A stretch of 64,000 nucleotides of DNA from Fibrobacter sp. UWR4 (GCF_003149045.1 NZ_QGDU01000019.1:1-64000); one strand, 5' to 3'; shown: positions 45,812 to 54,631, numbered from the stretch's first letter. Notes: generated by a model not told the origin, from the letters alone. Made by a program: numbers and translations.

Positions 45812-46657
45812 TCACTTTTTTCCCACCGTTTTCTTTTCATCACTGGCGGTTTCAGCCACCGGGAATAAAGAAAACAAGAACTGCATCACCTTTGTCGGTT
45901 TCTGCACCTCTTCCACGCGCTTCTGGACCTGACGTCGAAACTCCAGAGTCATTTCCTTCAGGTCGTTAAAGCACTCCTCATCCACACCAACCATCAAAGA
46001 GGAAATATTACGTTGTTCAGGTTCAATAGTAGCTAAAGCATTCTGGGCTAAGGCCAGCAGCTGGTTCTGATAGCTGCGAATTGCCGTTACTTTTGTAGTA
46101 CCCGAACTGGTAAAGTTCGCCTGCCCCACAGCATAACGTTCGGAAGCCAGGGGTGTAATCAACTTCAGTTCCTTAAGCACACGGATGGCTTCTTCCACCT
46201 GTTCCTTGGAAACCGCCGGCTGGATTTGCTTGACCAGCTGGGAAACCACCGCAGAGCCGTTGTTCATTTCGATAAGGGTGCGAACCACGGGAATCCACCA
46301 CTTGCCCAAAAACAGCAGCTCGTTGGTATTGAGCTGGCGCATTTTAACGTCCTTCAGGGACAGGGCCATCTTGTAAAGTTTGTCTTTTTTAGCCTGGGAT
46401 TTGGTCTTGGAGGCGGCCACCAGAATTTCGAACAGTTCACCGCTGCGGCCCTTCAGATCCAGCAAATCCTTTACCAGGGGAATACTGCGATTTGGCAGAT
46501 GGAGTTCCTTGTTCAAAACGCGGAACATCTGGCTGGTTTCGAGCCCCAGTTTTTGCCCCATCATCTTGTAGGAATACAGAGGCAACTCCAGCTTGCGCTG
46601 GGCGTAATAATTCTTTAGAAGGTCTCTGTAATCACCAATTTCGTCAATATTCAGCAT
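45812..46657 (-). CDS. TIGR02147/DUF4423 family protein, copy 2
   Basis: A 281-aa paralogue of the 27668-28516 gene. The start IGDYRDLLKNYYAQRK and the C-terminal LLALAQNALATIEPEQRNIS match its pattern. As in copy 1, the gene directly downstream is a lipoprotein with a carboxypeptidase-regulatory-like domain. I infer a regulator dedicated to the adjacent surface protein; the biochemical role is not known. Confidence 0.88.
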   Translation of the reverse strand: MLNIDEIGDYRDLLKNYYAQRKLELPLYSYKMMGQKLGLETSQMFRVLNKELHLPNRSIPLVKDLLDLKGRSGELFEILVAASKTKSQAKKDKLYKMALSLKDVKMRQLNTNELLFLGKWWIPVVRTLIEMNNGSAVVSQLVKQIQPAVSKEQVEEAIRVLKELKLITPLASERYAVGQANFTSSGTTKVTAIRSYQNQLLALAQNALATIEPEQRNISSLMVGVDEECFNDLKEMTLEFRRQVQKRVEEVQKPTKVMQFLFSLFPVAETASDEKKTVGKK

Positions 46658-46734
46658 ATGCTAATCCTAATTCTACATAATTCACCAATAATAAGATAGC
46701 CTGTATTGGCAAAAATAACACCCTAGCCCTAAAA

Positions 46735-46770
46735 ACTGCCTTTGCAAAAATTGCAAAGCAAATTGCAATG
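46735..46770. promoter_or_regulatory. three TTGCAA sites in the divergent promoter region
   Basis: TTGCAA occurs three times in about 30 bases (tttgcaaaaattgcaaagc, aattgcaat) between the TIGR02147 gene and the RNase D gene. A single TTGCAA also lies about 50 bases upstream of the other TIGR02147 gene (near 28567). It is a candidate operator, but the evidence is weak. Confidence 0.3.
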
Positions 46771-46835
46771 CCCGTATTGATTACGAACGCCTGGGAACCT
46801 ACATTTAAGACATACCAAAAAACCACACCACAAGG

Positions 46836-46865
46836 GCCTCGGGGAAACACTCCGAGGCTCTTTAG
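46836..46865 (+). terminator. terminator-like hairpin before the RNase D gene
   Basis: GCCTCGG (46836-46842) pairs with CCGAGGC (46852-46858), followed by TCTTTAGTT. No plus-strand gene lies upstream within reach, so it may be an attenuator or end a short RNA starting in the 46.66-46.83 kb gap. Confidence 0.5.
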
Positions 46866-46884
46866 TTATTATCTTTACCCCACA

Positions 46885-48045
46885 ATGATGCAAGACGAAA
46901 AGTACATTCTGGTGGATAGCGAGGAGACACTAGCCAACCTGCTGTTGGACCTGAAGAATTTCGATATGGCCGCGGTGGATACCGAAGCCGACTCCATGTA
47001 CCATTATACGGCTCGCCTTTGCCTGATCCAGATTACCATTGGAGAGCACCACTACATCGTGGACCCCCTGTGTGGACTGGATTTGCAGCCCTTGTTCAAG
47101 GCCCGCGCCATGCAGACCTTGATTTTCCATGGTGCGGATTACGACCTTCGCTTGCTTTGGCAGACCTACGGTTTCGCCCCCAAGTACATTTTCGATACCA
47201 TGCTGGCAGCAAAGATCCTGGGTGAACAGCACCTGGGCCTTGCCGACTTGGTCCGTGAATATTTCGGCGACGAGTTGAAGAAGGAAAACCAGCGCGCGGA
47301 TTGGACGATCCGTCCCCTGCCTCTGGAAATGTGCGAATATGCCATTCACGACACCTTCTACCTTCACGAACTGTGCGCCATCCTGGTGGAAAAGCTCCAG
47401 GCCGCCGGTCGCATGAACTGGCTTACCGAACAGTGCAACGCCCTGATTGAGCACGCCAAGAACCCGGCCCCTCCCAAGAAGGACCCCTGGCGTATTCCCG
47501 GCAGTAACGTTTTCAGCCCCTGCGGACTCAATATCCTAAAATATCTGTGGGAGTGGCGCGAAAAGCAGGCCGAAGAACTGGACCGCCCGCCCTATAAGGT
47601 CATGCCTTCCGAACTGATGCTGGCCATCGTGCGCCACGCCGTTCAGATTATGCCGGAAGTCAAGCTGGACCACCTGCCGAAACTGCCCCGCAATTTCAAG
47701 GACGAACGTCTGGATTCCTTCGTGAATATGCTGCAGACTGCATTTGCAGTTCCCGAAAGCGACTGGCCGGAACGTCTGCCCAAGGCACCTCCCCCGCCTG
47801 TAGTTCCCAATTCCGACCTGCTGTCCGTCCTCAAGCAGTGGCGAGACGACAAGGCCGCACAACTGGGCGTGGAAGTTGCACTTCTTGCCAACAAGGCTCA
47901 GCTCATCTGGCTCGCTGCCCCTGGCAACATGCCCTGGGAAACCCGCTATGAAGAAGCCAAGCTGCAGAACTGGCAGCGAGAAATCTGGAATGAAATTCTG
48001 AGGGAAAATCTCCCCACGGCAAAACGCGTTGGAGATCCTGACTAA
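46885..48045 (+). CDS. rnd: RNase D-like 3'-5' exonuclease
   Basis: A 386-aa DEDD-family exoribonuclease. Residues seen: D and E in AAVDTEADSM, D in FHGADYDLRLL, and the closing YAIHDTFYLHEL with the DEDDy-type Tyr/Asp spacing. After about residue 200 there are helical HRDC-like segments (LKYLWEWREKQAEELDRPPY and LLSVLKQWRDDKAAQLGVEV). It trims the 3' ends of stable RNA. The frame is open 39 codons upstream, but the family starts at MMQDEKYILVD (ATG 46885 or 46888). Confidence 0.88.
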   Translation: MMQDEKYILVDSEETLANLLLDLKNFDMAAVDTEADSMYHYTARLCLIQITIGEHHYIVDPLCGLDLQPLFKARAMQTLIFHGADYDLRLLWQTYGFAPKYIFDTMLAAKILGEQHLGLADLVREYFGDELKKENQRADWTIRPLPLEMCEYAIHDTFYLHELCAILVEKLQAAGRMNWLTEQCNALIEHAKNPAPPKKDPWRIPGSNVFSPCGLNILKYLWEWREKQAEELDRPPYKVMPSELMLAIVRHAVQIMPEVKLDHLPKLPRNFKDERLDSFVNMLQTAFAVPESDWPERLPKAPPPPVVPNSDLLSVLKQWRDDKAAQLGVEVALLANKAQLIWLAAPGNMPWETRYEEAKLQNWQREIWNEILRENLPTAKRVGDPD

Positions 48046-48083
48046 ACTTTTAACCGCCTGCAATAAAACGCAGGCATTCGCCT

Positions 48084-48656
48084 ATGGAATTTGTAATACT
48101 AGCCGCTCTCTTCCTGTTGGTCGTTGGATCACGATCTTTTTTTGACCCGCGTCATAAAAAACGCGAAGGGGACGAACTCATCAACAATCCCTGGGAAGAA
48201 ATTCACGCCATACCTGGCTACAAGGAAGCCCGCAAAATTGCGGCATTCTATCCGCTGGTAGGCGAACCCAACATAATGCCCATTGTGGAACAGCTGTGCC
48301 AGGAAGGCCGTCTGCTGCTGCCGAAAGTCACCGGCGAAACCACCATGGAATTTTACCATATACAGAATTTGAAAAAAGATTTGGTCAAGGGAAAGTTCAA
48401 CATCATGGAACCCCGTGAAGGCCTGGAACCTTACACCGGAGACTTCAAGGTATTTCTGGTCCCCGGCACCAAGTTCAACTTCACCGGCGAACGCAAGGGA
48501 CACGGCAAGGGGTACTACGACCGCTTTCTGGCAAAGTATCCTGAAGCCTACAAGGCAGGTATTGCAACGCCTTTCCAGATGGAAAAGGATCCTCTGGAGC
48601 AGAAGGAAACGGACATCAAGATGAACCAGATCATCGTCTGCCGCGCCAAGGACTAA
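48084..48656 (+). CDS. membrane-anchored 5-formyltetrahydrofolate cyclo-ligase-like protein
   Basis: A 190-aa protein with the 5-FCL signature GERKGHGKGYYDRFLAKYP near residue 137 and the Lys/Arg phosphate-site region KEARKIAAFYPLVGEPN. Family enzymes convert 5-formyl-THF to methenyl-THF with ATP. Unusual: residues 1-15 (MEFVILAALFLLVVG) form a hydrophobic segment that would anchor it in the membrane, replacing the usual soluble start. Either a real N-terminal anchor or a start further downstream; no Met is available before residue 64. Confidence 0.8.
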   Translation: MEFVILAALFLLVVGSRSFFDPRHKKREGDELINNPWEEIHAIPGYKEARKIAAFYPLVGEPNIMPIVEQLCQEGRLLLPKVTGETTMEFYHIQNLKKDLVKGKFNIMEPREGLEPYTGDFKVFLVPGTKFNFTGERKGHGKGYYDRFLAKYPEAYKAGIATPFQMEKDPLEQKETDIKMNQIIVCRAKD

Positions 48657-48685
48657 CGTCACCCTGAACTCGTTTCAGGGTCGGC
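48657..48685. repeat. dispersed palindromic element, variant stem
   Basis: CGTCACCCTGA and TCAGGGTCGGC arms around the same CTCGTT centre. Compared with the 56946 copy, changes on one side of the stem are matched on the other. Confidence 0.75.
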
Positions 48686-48719
48686 TTAAAAAAGAAATTT
48701 AAAAAGAGGTACACACAGT

Positions 48720-49697
48720 ATGGCTTTTGACAACAATAGAGGATTTGGTCGCAGACCGCAGCCGAAGTTCCGCGTCCGTGAAGACAACGAATTCCGTCCC
48801 CAGAATCGTGAAGGCTCTGAAAACCGCGAAGGTTTCCGCCCGCAGAACTCCACAGGTTCCTTCCGTCCCAAGCCCCGCTTTGAACAGAAGCCTCAGGACG
48901 TTTCCCGCGCTCTTCAGGATGGCGTGGTCCCCGCAGTGGGTGACGCCGACGCCGCCCCGCAGGTAGCCGTAGGCGGCATCAAGGAAGTGACCGAACTTCT
49001 TACCAAGAGCCCCATGCAGGTTCACCGCGTGCTGTTCATGCACCAGTCCGGAAACCCCAAGCTCTATGAACTGCAGAAGCTGGCCAAGCGTGCCCACGTA
49101 CATGTCCAGCAGGTAGACTCCAAGATCCTGAACAGCTACGCCACGCCTAACCACGGTGTGGTGGCCCTCATGAACGAAAAGGAACTGCTGATCTGGGAAG
49201 ATGTCCGCGAGGAATTCTTCCAGGCTGTAGACAAGGGCGAACGTAAGCTTATCGCAGTTGCAACCAATATTGAAGACCCCCGCAACCTGGGCGCTTGCAT
49301 CCGTAGCTCTCTGGCCCTGGGCGTGGACATCCTGCTGCTTCCCGCCAAGGGAATGTGCGGCATTACTCCCAGCGTGGCACGTACCTCTGCCGGCGCCCTG
49401 GAAAAGATGCGTATCTGCCGCCCCAACAATCTGGAAGCCGCTGTAGGCGAACTGAAAATGGCCGGATACCAGATTCTCGGTCTGGATGCAGATACCGAAA
49501 CCAATCTGGCGGACTTCAAGTTCAGCGACCAGGCTGTTATCGCCGTCGGTGGCGAAGACGTGGGCCTCCCGCCCTTCATCAAGAAGCAGTGCGACGCCAT
49601 TCTCCGCATCCCCATGATGCCCGAAGCACACTCCTACAACGCATCCGTAGCCCTGTCCCTCGGTCTGTACGAATACGCTAGACTCCGTATAAAGTAA
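48720..49697 (+). CDS. TrmH/SpoU-family RNA 2'-O-methyltransferase
   Basis: A 325-aa SPOUT methyltransferase acting on tRNA or rRNA ribose. Motif 1 NIEDPRNLGACIRS, motif 2 AVGGEDVGLP and motif 3 EAHSYNASVALSLGLYE form the knotted SAM site. Residues 1-85 are a low-complexity basic Arg/Gln/Pro-rich extension (NRGFGRRPQPKFR ...), probably an RNA-binding tail; residues 90-165 form the substrate-binding domain. The target nucleotide cannot be told. AAGAGG lies 11 bases before the ATG. Confidence 0.9.
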   Translation: MAFDNNRGFGRRPQPKFRVREDNEFRPQNREGSENREGFRPQNSTGSFRPKPRFEQKPQDVSRALQDGVVPAVGDADAAPQVAVGGIKEVTELLTKSPMQVHRVLFMHQSGNPKLYELQKLAKRAHVHVQQVDSKILNSYATPNHGVVALMNEKELLIWEDVREEFFQAVDKGERKLIAVATNIEDPRNLGACIRSSLALGVDILLLPAKGMCGITPSVARTSAGALEKMRICRPNNLEAAVGELKMAGYQILGLDADTETNLADFKFSDQAVIAVGGEDVGLPPFIKKQCDAILRIPMMPEAHSYNASVALSLGLYEYARLRIK

Positions 49698-49720
49698 CCA
49701 GCAAGTCGGGCGGTCATCCT

Positions 49721-50863
49721 ATGGCAAACATCCGTATTCCTTTCAATAGAGCCCCCTTTCTGGGCACTGAACTTGATTACGTCGAACAGGCGGTAAAGAG
49801 CGGTCGTATTTGCGGCGACGGCCCGTTCAATCAGCAGTGCCATATTTGGCTGAAGGAACACACCAAGACCGCCAAGGCCTTGCTTACCACCAGCTGCACT
49901 CACGCTCTGGAAATGGCGGCACATCTTTGCGGCATCCAGCCCGGCGACGAAGTCATCATGCCGTCCTTCACCTTCGTCTCTACCGCCGACGCATTCGTAG
50001 CCCGTGGCGCCAAGTGCGTATTCGTGGACATCCGTCCCGACACCATGAATATGGACGAAAACCTGGTGGAAGCTGCCATTACGGACAAAACAAAGGCAAT
50101 CGTTCCCGTTCATTATGCTGGCGTCGCTTGCGAAATGGACAAGATCAATGAAATCGCCCAACGCCACAACCTGCTGGTTGTAGAAGACGCCGCCCAAGGG
50201 ATGATGGCCACCTACAAAGGCAAGGCCCTGGGGACCCTTGGGGATTTCGGTTGCTACAGCTATCACGAGACAAAAAACTACAGCATGGGCGAAGGAGGCG
50301 CGCTCCTGATCAAGGATCCTAAGTACGCTGATCCTGCAGAAATCATCCGCGAAAAGGGCACCAACCGCTGCCAGTTCCATCGAGGCGAAGTAGACAAGTA
50401 CACCTGGGTAAATCTGGGCTCTAGCTATCTCCCTAGCGAATTGAACGCAGCCTATCTTTACGCCCAGCTGGAAAGCGCCGACATCATCTACGACAACCGT
50501 ATGGCCAGCTGGAACGACTACAAAGTCCGCCTGCAGCCTCTCGCCGACAAAGGCCTTATCGAACTGGCGACCATTCCCGAACATTGCGTACATAACGCCC
50601 ACATGTTCTATCTGAAGGTGGCGGACAACAAGACCCGTACCGCCATCTTAAAGCATCTGGTGGATAACGGCATTCTGGCCGTATTCCATTACGTGCCTTT
50701 GCACAGTTCCCCCGCAGGCCTCCGCTATGGCCGATTCAGCGGTGAAGACAAGTACACCACAAAAGAAAGCGACAGACTTTTCCGCCTGCCACTGTTCTAC
50801 GGACTCTCTGAAGAAGAGAGAGAAGATGTGTGCGATAAAATTTTTGAGTTCTTTGGCGTTTAA
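49721..50863 (+). CDS. wecE: dTDP-4-amino-4,6-dideoxygalactose transaminase
   Basis: A 380-aa DegT/DnrJ/EryC1-family PLP aminotransferase, most like WecE/RffA, which makes TDP-Fuc4N precursors for surface glycans. The PLP lysine is in SYHETKNYSMGEGG; EDAAQGMMATYKGKALG, SCTHALEMAA and the N-terminal IPFNRAPFLGTEL support the WecE type. It stands at the left edge of the polysaccharide region, 23 bases after the methyltransferase gene. Confidence 0.93.
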   Translation: MANIRIPFNRAPFLGTELDYVEQAVKSGRICGDGPFNQQCHIWLKEHTKTAKALLTTSCTHALEMAAHLCGIQPGDEVIMPSFTFVSTADAFVARGAKCVFVDIRPDTMNMDENLVEAAITDKTKAIVPVHYAGVACEMDKINEIAQRHNLLVVEDAAQGMMATYKGKALGTLGDFGCYSYHETKNYSMGEGGALLIKDPKYADPAEIIREKGTNRCQFHRGEVDKYTWVNLGSSYLPSELNAAYLYAQLESADIIYDNRMASWNDYKVRLQPLADKGLIELATIPEHCVHNAHMFYLKVADNKTRTAILKHLVDNGILAVFHYVPLHSSPAGLRYGRFSGEDKYTTKESDRLFRLPLFYGLSEEEREDVCDKIFEFFGV

Positions 50864-50878
50864 TAGGCGCCTTCCAAA

Positions 50879-52003
50879 CTAAATATTTTCCCACTTCTGG
50901 GATTTTGCAGAAGTTGCCGCAGCTTCCATCATGGCCAAGCCCTCCAGGGAAGTCTTGATACCGCACACGTACTTGCTGGTAAAGGACCCCGTTGCCAGGT
51001 ACTGTTCCAGACAGTCCGCAATATCACGATAATAGTTTGCAAAGGCTTCAATAAAACCAGCCGGATGCCCCGCCTTAAAGCGGTTGTATCTCGGCAAGTT
51101 TGCGATTTTCACATCGCCTGTTCGGTCGCTTAAAGTGACTCGGCCCTGCAGGTCACAAACCTTCAGTGTTTCCGGTTCCAGCTGGAACCATTCGGCACTT
51201 CCTTCGCTACCATACACACGAATACGCAAGCCATTGCGGTTTCCCAGAGCAGTCTTGCTGAACCAAATCTGAGCACGAACGTCATTGGTGTAACGAACCA
51301 AGGCTCCCACGTTGTCTACAATCTGCGGGAACAAGCCATAGGTTGCTTCATCCGCAATAATACGAGTGGGGCGTTCTCCCGTCAGGAAATAAACCATATT
51401 GTGCAAGTGACTTCCCAAATCCAGAGAAATCTTCGGGATGACCGTATCCTTCAAGCGCCAGGCCTGCGGTTTCGGGGGAGCACCGTTATTCCCCAATCTC
51501 AAGAAACCTTCCTGAGGCATTTCCACCTGGACCTGCTGAATCTTCCCCAACTTGCCATCTTCGATCCACTGCTTCAATTCGCGGACCATAGGATAGCCGG
51601 TATAGTTATAGGTGGTACAGAAAAACCCTTTAGTTTCAGCTACCGTATCTGCAATGGACTTACCTTCCGCCACGCTGGTAGCAAGAGACTTTTCGCAAAT
51701 CACCGGAAAACCAGCACGCAAAGCAGCTACCACTATTTCTTCGTGATAGTCGGTGGGGGCCAATACAACAACAGCGTCCAGCTTGCCCTTTTCAGCAGCA
51801 AGCAATTCCTTGTAATTCCCATAAGTGCGAGCCGGGTCAACACCCCAGGCTTCCGCGGTTTCGCGATTGACGCTTTCGTGAGTGCTGAACACGCCGGCCA
51901 CAAGTTTAAAACGGCCATCCATCTGGCTGGCGGCCTTGTGAACCTCTCCAATGGCAGAATTCACGCCACCACCAATAAACGCAATGTTGTAAGGCTTAAT
52001 CAT
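50879..52003 (-). CDS. Gfo/Idh/MocA-family oxidoreductase
   Basis: A 374-aa NAD(P)-dependent dehydrogenase. The Rossmann start is IAFIGGGVNSAIGEVH; ICEKSLATSVAEGK is the EKPxA-like motif, and SLDLGSHLHNMVYFLTG holds the family's Asp/His. The product class suggests sugar-nucleotide or cyclitol chemistry. It is the last gene of a three-gene minus-strand operon, 16 bases after the ATP-grasp gene. ATG 52003 is chosen over an upstream TTG. Confidence 0.88.
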   Translation of the reverse strand: MIKPYNIAFIGGGVNSAIGEVHKAASQMDGRFKLVAGVFSTHESVNRETAEAWGVDPARTYGNYKELLAAEKGKLDAVVVLAPTDYHEEIVVAALRAGFPVICEKSLATSVAEGKSIADTVAETKGFFCTTYNYTGYPMVRELKQWIEDGKLGKIQQVQVEMPQEGFLRLGNNGAPPKPQAWRLKDTVIPKISLDLGSHLHNMVYFLTGERPTRIIADEATYGLFPQIVDNVGALVRYTNDVRAQIWFSKTALGNRNGLRIRVYGSEGSAEWFQLEPETLKVCDLQGRVTLSDRTGDVKIANLPRYNRFKAGHPAGFIEAFANYYRDIADCLEQYLATGSFTSKYVCGIKTSLEGLAMMEAAATSAKSQKWENI

Positions 52004-52019
52004 ACAAGCCAATATAAAC

Positions 52020-53306
52020 TTATTTCATCCTAATGCGAATCAAATTGTTCATATTTGCGGTTTTTGACCTCATTTCCTGTACGGATTCAAACTGCAAGAA
52101 CACAATGCCCGCCTTGTAATAGAAGAAATCGGAGACAACATCCCCCTCCTTATACCACAGGAACTTTTCCACCATATTTTTCTGAATCTCAGGAGCAAAG
52201 TCAACACCATCCACAATCCCAGTATGGTTCGCCATAACACAGTGACGCAAGAAAGGCTTCACGTCATTCTGAGCCTTTCCTGAGTCGTCATTCTGAGCCT
52301 TTCCTGAGTCGTCATTCTGAGCGCAGCGAAGAATCCAGGAAACATCCAGCCCGCATTCCGCAGCGATCAACATCTTAGGGTAATCCACGCCCGTAGCGTA
52401 CTTCACGAATTTGATGTACAAGTCTCCGGGAGGCCTGCGGCAAATCTCGATAATCACGGGAATGCCATCGTCCTGCTCAATATACTGGATATGGAGAATA
52501 CCATCCACCAGATGCAAATCGGCTGCAATACGTTCGCTGTATTCCACCAGTAGATTCAGACCTTTCTGGCTTGTACTACTTGGCGTATTCGCCCCGCTGA
52601 CCATGTATTTATTCAAATAATACTGTTCATTATCCGCGAAGTAAAAAGCCACCTTGCCATCTTTCAAAAAACAGCTGAAACCATGATTGGAACCCACTAC
52701 AAATTCTTCCACCACAATGTGGTCCTCGCGAGTTCGCGCAACCGCATCTTCGTAAGCGGCCTGGGCTTCGTCCAGGTTATTCACACGATGAATCCCCTTA
52801 CCGCCCGTAAGGTCCACAGGCTTTACAATCAGCGGGAACGTAAGACCCGCACAAGCCTCGTCAAGAGATAAAAACTGATGCTGAGATTCCTCAGCATGAC
52901 GTGGGGCGGACTCGGCATGAGAGACGGACACACGGCGGGAGCGAGGTGTCGGAATTCCCAGACGTTCCGCCAAAGCGCGGTACTTGTCCTTGTGATGAAT
53001 CTGCAAGCTAGTCTCTAAACTATCATGACCAGGCAAGCCCAACTTTTCACACACATAAACCGTACTCAGCAAGGCAAAATCATTACAGCCGGAACACACC
53101 GCACTCACCCCTTCTTCTCGGGCAAGAGCAAGCATCGCATCCTTATCGCTAAAATCAGCGAACACATTCTTGTCCGCATACGGATGACCCAGCCCTTCGC
53201 GGGCGTTCCCTGTGGTGATTACAAAATAACCAAGTTCCTGTGCCGCCTGAATCAGGGGAATTTCAGCGTGACCGCCACCTAAAAGCAACAACTTTTTCTT
53301 TGACAT
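52020..53306 (-). CDS. ATP-grasp enzyme with two in-frame repeat insertions
   Basis: A 428-aa ATP-grasp carboxylate-amine/thiol ligase-like protein. It starts with LLLLGGGHAEIPLIQAAQ; the lysine/Gly-rich nucleotide site is FPLIVKPVDLTGGKGIHRV, and metal ligands appear in PVIIEICRRPPGD. Two stretches look foreign: residues around 125-145 (SVSHAESAPRHAEESQHQF, DNA 52875-52930) and a run near 320-345 built of AQNDDSGK units (DNA 52262-52337). Both coincide with the genome's dispersed palindromes, placed in frame. They probably sit in surface loops. The ligated substrate is unknown. Confidence 0.85.
   Translation of the reverse strand: MSKKKLLLLGGGHAEIPLIQAAQELGYFVITTGNAREGLGHPYADKNVFADFSDKDAMLALAREEGVSAVCSGCNDFALLSTVYVCEKLGLPGHDSLETSLQIHHKDKYRALAERLGIPTPRSRRVSVSHAESAPRHAEESQHQFLSLDEACAGLTFPLIVKPVDLTGGKGIHRVNNLDEAQAAYEDAVARTREDHIVVEEFVVGSNHGFSCFLKDGKVAFYFADNEQYYLNKYMVSGANTPSSTSQKGLNLLVEYSERIAADLHLVDGILHIQYIEQDDGIPVIIEICRRPPGDLYIKFVKYATGVDYPKMLIAAECGLDVSWILRCAQNDDSGKAQNDDSGKAQNDVKPFLRHCVMANHTGIVDGVDFAPEIQKNMVEKFLWYKEGDVVSDFFYYKAGIVFLQFESVQEMRSKTANMNNLIRIRMK
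52262..52337. repeat. 24-bp tandem repeat inside the ATP-grasp gene
   Basis: CGTCATTCTGAGCCTTTCCT begins each of two 24-bp units (52262, 52286), followed at 52310 by a third, divergent unit (CGTCATTCTGAGCGCAGCGA) that pairs with itself less well. 24 bases is exactly 8 codons, so the reading frame is kept. Confidence 0.85.
52875..52901. repeat. dispersed palindromic element inside a gene
   Basis: CTGATGCTGAG, ATTC, CTCAGCATGACG: nearly perfect palindrome, in frame in the ATP-grasp gene. Its reverse complement differs from the 16729 copy at two positions that pair with each other. Confidence 0.8.
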
Positions 53307-53313
53307 CCACGCC

Positions 53314-54570
53314 TCAATTTAGAACAACATAAGGAGTCCAGCGTTTGTAAAAACGTTCCTGGAAAGGTAAGGGCGACAAGATCGGTTCGTGGTCCCCCTG
53401 CACAATAAAACGCACATCCGGATGTTTGCGGGCCAAGTCCGCCACACGCTTCAAAGTCTTCTCGATGGCAGCCGGATACAATTCTTCCAGATCCTTCATG
53501 GAAATGCGGTAAGGATCCTCCCCCTTCAGCGGGAACTTGGATTCCGACGTGGTCCAGGCTACAAAAACCTTCCGACCCTGCGCACTGTCCCCACCGGCGG
53601 CAGCTGCAGTCAAAACAGAATCCATTATCCGCACCGCATCCGCGTCACTGTCCAGCCCCCAATGCACATTCTCAAAACCGATGTTGCGAATATACTTGTG
53701 ACGCCACTGCACCGTACTATCCCCAGCAAAGAAGAAGTAGGTTTCGTAACCGAGACCAGACAGCACATTTGGAGTAAACGTGGTATCCCTACGACGAGTC
53801 ACGGAATCACGAGCTAGAGAGTAAACAAGATCCTCACGTTCCGCCGTGCGGGTACGGCTATACATACGGCTATGCACCCCAACCTTCATGGGGGCGTTGG
53901 CCGCCCTCAGCAAAGACAATTCCGATTCAAAAGCCTGATGATCAAGAGGAATGCCCCAACTTTCCACCAGCACCAAAACATTACTGCGAGTGGTATCCAA
54001 AAATCCAGGCGTTACAATGGCGGTATCCACCACCTCGTACTTCGCCTTAAATTCCTCCGGCAGCACCTTCCGTTCCACAGACTTTGGCGCCGTACGAGCC
54101 AAGTACTCCACCACCGGAAATTGAGCCACCGGCTGAGCAGGATAATAATTATACGCAGCCAAATGGAAAACCAGTGATACAAACATGATCAGGTTGATGG
54201 TGGGGAAACTAAACGCAGGAATCTTCCACATCATGGCAACAGCCAGGCCGCAAGTAGCAATGGGCACAACAGCTCGCCATTCCATATCCCAACCCTTAAT
54301 TGCCAGCAAATTGCTCAAATCCATAAAGGCAACCACCAGCATCACCGCGATAATGAGGACCAATGCCACAATGCGTAGAACCTTTTTCGTCATGCTGAGC
54401 GAAGTCGAAGCATCCAGTGACGTTCTGACCCATACAAAAATAAGCAATAGCGCAAGTTCACTATACCCAAACAAACCGCGCACAATATCCTGCCCGTTCT
54501 CGAAGGTAATCAAGAACGGCGCAATCGTAATCAACGCACTAGCAATCAATGGGTAAAGTAAACGCTTCAT
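53314..54570 (-). CDS. membrane sulfatase/phosphatase-fold protein
   Basis: A 418-aa protein with four or five N-terminal helices (to about residue 145) and a C-terminal domain of the alkaline-phosphatase/sulfatase superfamily, as in OpgB or LTA-synthase-like enzymes. NVLVLVESWG holds the metal-binding Glu, and VRFIVQGDHEPILSP holds the closing Asp-His motif. It likely transfers or removes phospho-groups of envelope glycans. Residues about 50-59 (SLDASTSLSM) derive from a dispersed palindrome in frame. First gene of the operon; 7 bases to the ATP-grasp gene. Confidence 0.8.
   Translation of the reverse strand: MKRLLYPLIASALITIAPFLITFENGQDIVRGLFGYSELALLLIFVWVRTSLDASTSLSMTKKVLRIVALVLIIAVMLVVAFMDLSNLLAIKGWDMEWRAVVPIATCGLAVAMMWKIPAFSFPTINLIMFVSLVFHLAAYNYYPAQPVAQFPVVEYLARTAPKSVERKVLPEEFKAKYEVVDTAIVTPGFLDTTRSNVLVLVESWGIPLDHQAFESELSLLRAANAPMKVGVHSRMYSRTRTAEREDLVYSLARDSVTRRRDTTFTPNVLSGLGYETYFFFAGDSTVQWRHKYIRNIGFENVHWGLDSDADAVRIMDSVLTAAAAGGDSAQGRKVFVAWTTSESKFPLKGEDPYRISMKDLEELYPAAIEKTLKRVADLARKHPDVRFIVQGDHEPILSPLPFQERFYKRWTPYVVLN
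54388..54417. repeat. dispersed palindromic element inside a gene
   Basis: CGTCATGCTGAGCGAAGTCG begins this copy, which continues to CATCCAG. It lies in the loop between two membrane helices of the sulfatase-fold protein, in frame. Confidence 0.7.
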
Positions 54571-54631
54571 ACAGGGGTAATTTAATATATTTAAATCGCA
54601 TTAAGAAAAGCCCGGTGGCGGAGGTTGCAAG

